From the NCBI RefSeq assembly GCF_900110575.1, contig NZ_FOEF01000016.1, forward strand, positions 1-64,000: a stretch of DNA of 64,000 nucleotides. Direction: 5' to 3'. A model generated the notes under the pieces. That model saw only the letters and a program-made list of their open reading frames with translations, made no database searches and was not told the DNA's origin. Shown here piece by piece: positions 58,434 through 64,000 of the stretch. The position numbers and the translations under genes were made by a program. The DNA comes from Amycolatopsis saalfeldensis (GTDB lineage Bacteria > Actinomycetota > Actinomycetes > Mycobacteriales > Pseudonocardiaceae). The first letter of the stretch is position 1. Each line of letters starts with the position of its first letter.

Positions 58434-60557
58434 TCAGGCCGAGGGCAGCCAGTCCGGGTCCGAGGCCAGCACGATGAGCTGCTGGGTGGCCCGGGTCAGC
58501 GCCACGTACAGCACCCGGCGGCCGGTGGTGGACTCCGTGACCAGCTCCATCGGCTCGACCAGGACCACGGCGTCGTACTCCAGGCCCTTGGAGTCGAGGC
58601 TGCCGACGACCTTCAGGCGTTCGTCGGCGGTGGCGGCGAACCAGGACGCGACCTCCTCGACGCGGTCCATCGCCGTGATCACGCCCACGGTGCCCTCGAC
58701 GGAGCCGAGCAGCTCCTTCACCGCGCCCTGCGTCGCCGCCTCCATGCCGGTGCGCTCGACCGGGCGGACCTCCGGCGTGATGCCGGTGGTCCGCACCGCG
58801 CGCGGCAGCTCGCCGGCCTCCGCGTGGCCGATGACGACCTTCGCGGCCAGGTCGAAGATCTCCGCGGAGTTCCGGTAGTTCGTGCGCAGCGTGTAGCGGC
58901 GCCGGGCCGTTTTGGCGCCGAAAGCCTGGTCACGGGCGGCCGCGGCCTCGTCCGGGTCCGGCCACGAGCTCTGCACCGGGTCGCCCACCACGGTCCAGCT
59001 CGCGTACTTGCCGCGGCGGCCGACCATGCGCCACTGCATCGGCGACAGGTCCTGCGACTCGTCGACGACCACGTGCGAGTACTCGTCGTAGTGCTCCGGG
59101 CGGTGCGTCGTGCCGGTGCTGCCGCGGCGCTCCGGCTCCGCTTCGAGCACAGTCTGGCGACGGCGGCGCTTCGGCTCCGGGCCGATCAGCACGCGCAGCT
59201 CGTCGAGCAGCGCGACGTCGGCCACCGACCAGCCGTGCGAGCGGTCCGCGAGATCGGCCGCCAGCATGGTGATCTCGCCGCGGTTCAGCACACCCTTGGC
59301 CGCCGCCGCGAGCCGCTTCTCGTTGCCCAGCCACTTCAGGATCTGGGCCGGGTACAGCACCGGCCACCAGACGACCAGGAAACGGTGGAACTCGATCCGC
59401 TCGCCGAGGTCCGTGATCAGCTCGGCGCGGTCGATCTGACGGCCGTCCTCCTTCGCGTACCCCTCGGCCTTCGCGGCCAGCGCGTCCAGCAGCAGCTCCG
59501 CGACGCGCACGCGCGAACGGTTCGGCGGCGCGCCCTGCGTGTGGGCCTTCCGCCGTACCTTCTCCAGCTCGCGCTCGGTGAGTTTCAGCACCTCGCCGCG
59601 GTAGACGATCCGCAGCTCGTCCGGCGCCTCCGGCGGGGTGTCGCGCAACGCGCGCAGCAGCACCCGCCGCATTCGCAGCGAGCCCTTCACCGCGGCCAGC
59701 GGCGAGCTGTCCTGGCGGGTCGCCTCGAGCCCGTCGAGCACTTCGCCGAGCGCGCGCAGCTCCACGTTCGTTTCGCCCATCGACGGCAACACGCGCGAGA
59801 TGTAGGAGGTGAACACCCCGGACGGCCCGATCACGAGCACGCCGGCGCCGCCCAGCTGACGGCGGTGGCGGTAGAGCAGGTACGCCGCGCGGTGCAGCGC
59901 CACGGCCGTCTTGCCGGTGCCCGGCCCGCCGGTGATCTCGGTGACCCCGCGCCACGGCGCGCGGATGACCTCGTCCTGCTCCTTCTGGATGGTGGCGACG
60001 ATGTCGCGCATCTTCTCGCCGCGCGAGCGGCCCAGCGCGGCCATCAGCGCGCCCTCGCCGACGATCTGCATGTCCTCGGGCACGGCGTCGGCGATCAGCA
60101 CGTCGTCGTCCACGTCCAGCACGTTCGGCCCGGAGCAGCGGATCACGCGGCGGCGCACCACGTCCATCGGCTCCTCGGCGGTCGCCTGGTAGAACGCCGC
60201 GGCCGCGGGGGCTCGCCAGTCGGTGACGAGGTTGTCGAACTCGGCGTCGCGGATGCCGAGGCGGCCGACGTAGATCAGCTCGCCGTCGCGGTGGTCGAGC
60301 CGGCCGAAGACCAGGCCCTCGTACTCCGCGTCCAGCGTCTGCAGCGTCTGGTTCGCGTGGTGGACCATCATGTCGCGCTCGAAGAGCATCGACGCCTGCT
60401 CGAAGATCGCCTCGCGCTGGGCGCCCTGCCCGATTTCGTAGCCCTTGGTGCGCATCGCCTCGGCCTGGGCCTTCAACGCCGCGAGCTGGGTGTACACCCG
60501 GTCCACGTGCGCCTGCTCCACGGCGATCTCAGCCCGCCTGACCCGGGGTTCGGACAC
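58434..60557 (-). CDS. HelD-type (HelR-like) RNA polymerase-associated helicase
   Basis: A 707-aa UvrD/Rep-like ATPase. The N terminus is a long antiparallel coiled coil (AEIAVEQAHVDRVYTQLAALKAQAEAMRTKG), the arm that enters RNA polymerase channels in HelD. Walker A is GGPGTGKT near residue 211, motif II VVVDESQDL near 499, and the C-terminal motif VALTRATQQL. Length and domain order match actinobacterial class II HelD, which removes stalled or rifampicin-bound RNA polymerase. GTG at 60557 with AAGGAG. No rifamycin-associated element was found upstream. Confidence 0.85.
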   Translation of the reverse strand: MSEPRVRRAEIAVEQAHVDRVYTQLAALKAQAEAMRTKGYEIGQGAQREAIFEQASMLFERDMMVHHANQTLQTLDAEYEGLVFGRLDHRDGELIYVGRLGIRDAEFDNLVTDWRAPAAAAFYQATAEEPMDVVRRRVIRCSGPNVLDVDDDVLIADAVPEDMQIVGEGALMAALGRSRGEKMRDIVATIQKEQDEVIRAPWRGVTEITGGPGTGKTAVALHRAAYLLYRHRRQLGGAGVLVIGPSGVFTSYISRVLPSMGETNVELRALGEVLDGLEATRQDSSPLAAVKGSLRMRRVLLRALRDTPPEAPDELRIVYRGEVLKLTERELEKVRRKAHTQGAPPNRSRVRVAELLLDALAAKAEGYAKEDGRQIDRAELITDLGERIEFHRFLVVWWPVLYPAQILKWLGNEKRLAAAAKGVLNRGEITMLAADLADRSHGWSVADVALLDELRVLIGPEPKRRRRQTVLEAEPERRGSTGTTHRPEHYDEYSHVVVDESQDLSPMQWRMVGRRGKYASWTVVGDPVQSSWPDPDEAAAARDQAFGAKTARRRYTLRTNYRNSAEIFDLAAKVVIGHAEAGELPRAVRTTGITPEVRPVERTGMEAATQGAVKELLGSVEGTVGVITAMDRVEEVASWFAATADERLKVVGSLDSKGLEYDAVVLVEPMELVTESTTGRRVLYVALTRATQQLIVLASDPDWLPSA

Positions 60558-60581
60558 GCATCGCTCCTTGAAGAATCTCGA

Positions 60582-60598
60582 TCGCCCCATCAGGGCGA
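60582..60598. repeat. Small palindrome TCGCC-N-GGCGA in a divergent promoter
   Basis: TCGCCC (60582-60587), 5 bp, GGGCGA (60593-60598) between the HelD-like gene and rsmD. Related to the dispersed TCGCC-N-GGCGA repeats, or an operator. Confidence 0.4.
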
Positions 60599-60680
60599 AG
60601 AACGACTCTACGCGTTGCGCGCGCGTGGTTCAGCATGTCCTGCCCAACACCACAGACCGGGCCTCGGCGAAGATGGGGGA

Positions 60681-61256
60681 GTGACCAGGATCGTGGCCGG
60701 GAGGGCGGGCGGGCGGCGGCTGAAGGTGCCGCCGAAGGGCACCCGCCCGACGTCCGAGCGGGTGCGGGAAGCCCTGTTCAACGCCCTCGACGTGGCCGGC
60801 GAGCTGGACGGCGCGCGGGTCCTGGACCTCTACGCGGGCTCCGGCGCGCTCGGCCTCGAAGCCCTCTCCCGCGGCGCCGCCGACGCGTGGTTCGTGGAGG
60901 CCGACCGCCGGGCCGCCGACGTGCTCCGCGGGAACGTCGCCGACGTGGGCCTCGGCGGCACTGTGCGCGCCGCGCCGGTCGAGGCCGTGGTGGCCGCTCC
61001 GGCGCCGACGCGGTTCGACCTGGTGCTGGCCGACCCGCCGTACGCCGTGGACGCCGCCGCGCTCGGCCGTGTGCTGGCCGCGCTCGACGAAGGCGGCTGG
61101 CTCGGCGAAGGGGCGCTCGTGGTGGTCGAACGGGCCGCTCGCGACGGCGCGCCCGACTGGCCCGCCGCTTTCACGCCGACCCGTGAGAAGCGCTACGGCG
61201 ACACGGCCCTGTACTGGGCGGAGTTCGACACGGGAAACAGGGGTGTGACGCAGTAG
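60681..61256 (+). CDS. rsmD: 16S rRNA (guanine966-N2)-methyltransferase
   Basis: Methylates G966 of 16S rRNA. The 191-aa enzyme has the RsmD N terminus (RIVAGRAGGRRLKVPPKGTRPTSERVREALFN), AdoMet motif DLYAGSGALGLEALSRGA and catalytic DPPY (LADPPYAVD). GTG at 60681 chosen because the upstream frame runs into non-homologous sequence. Pairs with coaD as in many bacteria. Confidence 0.95.
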   Translation: MTRIVAGRAGGRRLKVPPKGTRPTSERVREALFNALDVAGELDGARVLDLYAGSGALGLEALSRGAADAWFVEADRRAADVLRGNVADVGLGGTVRAAPVEAVVAAPAPTRFDLVLADPPYAVDAAALGRVLAALDEGGWLGEGALVVVERAARDGAPDWPAAFTPTREKRYGDTALYWAEFDTGNRGVTQ

Positions 61257-61301
61257 TCACGTGGTGCGCGCGCGGCCCCGCGGCTTGGTAGCGTCCGCCG
61301 C

Positions 61302-61784
61302 ATGCGGCGTGCGGTCTGTCCCGGCTCCTACGATCCGGCCACCAACGGACACCTCGACATCATCGAGCGGGCCTCCCTCCTCTTCGACGAGGTCGTCGTC
61401 GCGGTGGGGGTGAACAAGAGCAAGAAGGGCCTGTTCGAGGTCGAAGAGCGCATGGAGATGCTGCGCCTGATCACCGCGAAGCTGCCCAACGTGCGCGTCG
61501 ACTCGTGGCAGGGCCTGCTCGTCGACTACTGCCGCGAGAACGACATCTCGGCCGTCGCCAAGGGGCTGCGCTCGGTCAGCGACTTCGACTACGAGCTGCA
61601 GATGGCGCAGATGAACCGCGAGCTCACCGGGCTCGAGACGCTGCTGATGGCCAACAACCCGGCGTACGGCTTCGTCTCCAGCTCGCTGGTGAAGGAGGTC
61701 GCGGCGCTCGGCGGCGACATCGAGAGCCTCGTCCCGCCGGTCGTGTTCGAGCGGCTCAAGCAGGTCTTCCCGAAACAGGACTGA
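61302..61784 (+). CDS. coaD: Phosphopantetheine adenylyltransferase
   Basis: Fourth step of CoA synthesis: phosphopantetheine plus ATP to dephospho-CoA. The 160-aa protein has the nucleotidyltransferase motif TNGHLDII and the terminal SSSLVKEVAALGGDI. Full length. Immediately after rsmD, a conserved pairing. Confidence 0.97.
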   Translation: MRRAVCPGSYDPATNGHLDIIERASLLFDEVVVAVGVNKSKKGLFEVEERMEMLRLITAKLPNVRVDSWQGLLVDYCRENDISAVAKGLRSVSDFDYELQMAQMNRELTGLETLLMANNPAYGFVSSSLVKEVAALGGDIESLVPPVVFERLKQVFPKQD

Positions 61785-61916
61785 GCAGGGCAGCGGCAAG
61801 TCCAGCGGGCGTATTCGCCCGATCGGGCGGCGACCATCGTCGGGACTTCGGCCGTTGGCCGCGACTGTTCACTTGACGGTCTCCTGTGGACCATCCCATC
61901 GGGTTACGGTCCGAAA

Positions 61917-62657
61917 ATGACCAACCATCGTTCCCGTTTAGCTGGTGTCCTTTTTGCGCTGCTGGTCGGTTTCCTGGGGTTCGCGACGGCCGCGCAGGCC
62001 GCTCCCTTGGCGAGCACCGTTCCGGCCGGCCCGTCCGCGTCCGCCTCGCCCGCTTCGGTCCTGCAGAACTCCTGCGGCGACCTTTCGGGCTTCTCGCACA
62101 ATGCGCTGTCCTCGCTGCCCGCCGAGGCGACGACCACCTACAACCTGATCCAGTCGGGAGGACCCTTCCCGTACCCGAAGAACGACGGCGTCGTCTTCAC
62201 CAACCGTGAGGGCATTCTCCCGTCCTGCGCCTCGTCGTACTACCACGAGTACACCGTGCCGACGCCCGGCGCGAGCAACCGCGGCACCCGCCGGATCATC
62301 ACCGGCCAGGGCGGCGAGTACTTCTACACCGGCGACCACTACGCGACGTTCAGCGTGATCGACGTCAACGGCGGCGGGGGCGGCACCGCCGCCTGTGGCG
62401 ACCTCTCGAAGCTGGCCAAGGTCGGCTACTCCACCCTGTCGGCGGCCGCGCAGAAGGTCGTGGACACCGTCAAGGGCGGCGCGTCGACCGGCACCACCTA
62501 CGAGAACCGCGAGGGTGTCCTGCCGGCCTGCGCCGCGGGCTACTACCAGCTGTTCCCGGTGGGCACGAACGACCGCGTGATCACCGGCAAGGCCGGCGAG
62601 CTGGTCTACACCCCCGACCACTACAGCACCTTCAAGGCCATCGACCTCAACTCCTGA
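61917..62657 (+). CDS. Secreted protein with two tandem RNase Sa-like domains
   Basis: A 246-aa exported protein with signal peptide 1-28. Domain 1 (about 53-150) is closely similar to streptomycete RNase Sa: Glu111 (YYHEYTV), Arg125/Arg126 (GTRRIITG) and His141 (GDHYATF) match the catalytic Glu54, Arg68/69 and His85. Domain 2 (about 160-246) repeats the fold (ENREGVLPAC...DRVITG...PDHYSTF) but has Gln211-Leu212 in place of His-Glu, so the catalytic base is missing. Cys53/104 and Cys160/205 may form one disulfide per domain. RNase Sa is a guanyl-specific extracellular ribonuclease. No barstar-type inhibitor gene is adjacent. Confidence 0.9.
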   Translation: MTNHRSRLAGVLFALLVGFLGFATAAQAAPLASTVPAGPSASASPASVLQNSCGDLSGFSHNALSSLPAEATTTYNLIQSGGPFPYPKNDGVVFTNREGILPSCASSYYHEYTVPTPGASNRGTRRIITGQGGEYFYTGDHYATFSVIDVNGGGGGTAACGDLSKLAKVGYSTLSAAAQKVVDTVKGGASTGTTYENREGVLPACAAGYYQLFPVGTNDRVITGKAGELVYTPDHYSTFKAIDLNS

Positions 62658-62669
62658 GGCCGCGCGCCC

Positions 62670-62701
62670 GTGCCGCCCTGCCCGCCCGGGTGGGGCGGCA
62701 C
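62670..62701 (+). terminator. Hairpin after the RNase gene
   Basis: GTGCCGCCC (62670-62678) pairs with GGGCGGCAC (62693-62701), a perfect 9-bp stem with a GC-rich inner stem, 12 nt after the stop. Confidence 0.75.
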
Positions 62702-62837
62702 TGTCGTTTCCCGGCGTCGTTTCCCCGGTGGCGATTCGAAAGGGACACGCCCAGCCCGGCGCGCGTTCACCGGTTCGGCAGCCGCAGCGGGCAGACTGGA
62801 CCGCAGCGAACGGGGAATTCTGCTTGAGGGAGTGGCC

Positions 62838-63566
62838 GTGTACCGGGTTTTCGAGGCACTCGACGAGCTCGTCACGATCGTCGAAGAGGCACGCGGAGTG
62901 CCCATGACGTCCAGCTGCGTGGTGCCCCGTGGCGATGTCCTCGAGCTGCTCGACGACGTCCGCGACGCCCTGCCGGGTGAGGTCGACGACGCCCAGGACG
63001 TGCTCGACAAGCGCGACGACGTGCTGCACGCGGCCCGCAAGGAGGCGGGCGAGACCGTCTCCGGGGCCAACGAGGAGGCCGAGCGCACGCTGTCCGACGC
63101 GACGTCGGAGGCCGAGCGCATCCTGGCCGACGCCCGCGACCGAGCCGAGCAGATGATGGCCGACGCGCACAACGAGGCCGAGCGCATGGTCGCCGGCGGC
63201 CAGGCGGAGTACCAGAACCTCACCGACCGCTCGCGCGCCGAGTCCGAGCGGATGATCCAGGCCGGCCGCGACGCCTACGAGCGCGCCATCGAAGACGGCC
63301 GCGCCGAGCAGGTCCGGCTCGTCTCCCAGACCGAGGTGGTCCAGGCCGCGCACGCCGAGTCCGCCCGCATCGTGGACGAGGCGCACGCCGAGGCCGACCG
63401 CCAGCGCGGCGAGTGCGACGTCTACGTGGACGGCAAGCTGGCGGAGTTCTCCGAGCTGCTGGCGACCACCCTGCGGACCGTCGACTCGGGCCGCAACCAC
63501 CTGCGCTCCCCGGCGAACCTCGGCGGCAGCGGCGGCCGCCCGACCCTGTACGACTACCAGGTCTGA
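62838..63566 (+). CDS. sepIVA: SepIVA-like DivIVA-domain septation protein
   Basis: A 242-aa coiled-coil cytoplasmic protein. The opening YRVFEALDELVTIVEEARGVPMTSSCVVPRGDVLELLDDVRDALP matches mycobacterial SepIVA (Rv2927c type), a septal and peptidoglycan-regulating DivIVA relative. Residues about 65-200 are heptad-rich helices with repeated EAERxxADA units, and the end keeps ECDVYVDGKLAEFSELLATTLR. GTG at 62838 chosen to match the MYRVFEALDEL start and GAGGGAG spacing; GTG at 62832 is possible. Confidence 0.93.
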   Translation: MYRVFEALDELVTIVEEARGVPMTSSCVVPRGDVLELLDDVRDALPGEVDDAQDVLDKRDDVLHAARKEAGETVSGANEEAERTLSDATSEAERILADARDRAEQMMADAHNEAERMVAGGQAEYQNLTDRSRAESERMIQAGRDAYERAIEDGRAEQVRLVSQTEVVQAAHAESARIVDEAHAEADRQRGECDVYVDGKLAEFSELLATTLRTVDSGRNHLRSPANLGGSGGRPTLYDYQV

Positions 63567-63632
63567 CCTCCGGCTTCGCTTGGGTGTGGCCAGCTCCAAA
63601 GGGGTGGCGCACCCTGCGTACCCTGGTCACTG

Positions 63633-64000
63633 ATGTCTGAGAACTCTGTTGACCCAGCCCGGCCGGCGCCGCTCGACGACCGCAGCCCCTGGGTGATCGA
63701 CACCCGTGAGCTGGGCCGCCGCGCCGGCCTGAGCCGTGACGTGCGTCGTAGCGTCCCGGTCGAGGTCGCGCTCGGCGTGCCCGGCGTGATTTCCATCGAC
63801 GCGGGCTCCGCCGTCGAGCTGGACCTGCTGCTCGAGTCCGTGGTCGAAGGGGTGCTGGTCAGCGGCACGGCTTCGGCCACCGCGCACGGCGCCTGCTCGC
63901 GCTGCCTCGACCCGGTGACCGAGGAGGTCGAGGTCGACCTCACCGAGCTGTTCGCCTACCCCGGCTCGGCCACCGAGGAGACCACCGACGAGGACGAGAT
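63633..64000 (+). CDS. yceD: DUF177/YceD family protein (partial, cut by window end)
   Basis: The first 122 codons of a DUF177 (YceD) protein, which is linked to 23S rRNA accumulation and usually precedes rpmF and rnc. Visible features: DTRELGRRAGLSRDVRRSVPVEV and a Cys pair in ACSRCLDPV. ATG at 63633. The 3' end lies beyond base 64000. Confidence 0.88.
   Translation, partial: MSENSVDPARPAPLDDRSPWVIDTRELGRRAGLSRDVRRSVPVEVALGVPGVISIDAGSAVELDLLLESVVEGVLVSGTASATAHGACSRCLDPVTEEVEVDLTELFAYPGSATEETTDEDE

Noticed and set aside
58275..61256. 993-codon plus-strand frame ending in rsmD
   Set aside because: Only the last 191 codons match a family; the rest is antisense to the HelD-like helicase. The GTG at 60681 is the real start.

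Overview
The window is high-GC actinobacterial DNA. Its gene order, GTG/TTG starts, F420 biosynthesis gene, Mce operon, SepIVA-type septal protein and type of secreted proteins point to the Pseudonocardiaceae, most likely Amycolatopsis or a close relative. This is inferred from sequence only. The housekeeping backbone follows the hupB-to-coaD order known from Mycobacterium tuberculosis (hupB, mutT1, ppk, fbiD, gpsA, ddl, DUF3515, thiL, ung, DAK/FakA-like, recG, pyc, rsmD, coaD), with accessory blocks inserted.

Layout. 0-7.7 kb: hupB with a long Lys/Ala tail; a leftward fbiD-ppk-mutT1 group; a rightward plsC-gpsA pair. 7.7-11.5 kb: a cysteine-dioxygenase-like cupin gene preceded by a Cys-rich, apparently leaderless upstream ORF, then asparaginase, methyltransferase and VOC genes. 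10.8-15.6 kb: an extracytosolic flavin electron-transfer module (ferric-reductase-like membrane flavoprotein, FMN-binding protein, ApbE) divergent from an OmpR-family two-component system. 15.6-18.6 kb: a PNPOx-like/MocR divergent pair and a long tandem-repeat array. 18.7-30.9 kb: ddl, an MFS transporter, thiL to ung, rpmB, a FakA-like gene carrying an internal 36-bp repeat, recG. 31-34 kb: a TetR/erythromycin-esterase-like pair and a degenerate secreted subtilase. 34-41.3 kb: pyruvate carboxylase, an arginase-fold protein, a YtrA-type GntR operon with a perfect operator palindrome, and a PucR-like regulator.

42-57 kb is a cell-envelope region. A leftward Mce operon (yrbEA, yrbEB, mceA-F, two Mce-associated membrane proteins) is followed by small secreted proteins. 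A larger secreted protein nearby looks like a fusion of the two small secreted domains through a collagen-like linker. A secreted seven-bladed RCC1-type propeller resembling the beta-lactamase inhibitory protein BLIP-II lies between them. Two of the secreted-protein genes share an almost identical extended promoter. 57-64 kb: an LLM flavin oxidoreductase, a HelD-type helicase, rsmD-coaD, a secreted protein with two tandem RNase Sa-like domains (the second without its catalytic Glu), sepIVA, and the start of a DUF177/YceD gene cut by the window edge.

The best candidates for new biology are the Cys-codon leader of the cupin gene, the envelope block with its domain-shuffled secreted proteins and shared promoter, the BLIP-II-like propeller, the tandem RNase, and a palindromic TCGCC-N-GGCGA repeat family that forms an array, lies within a coding gene and occurs singly between genes.
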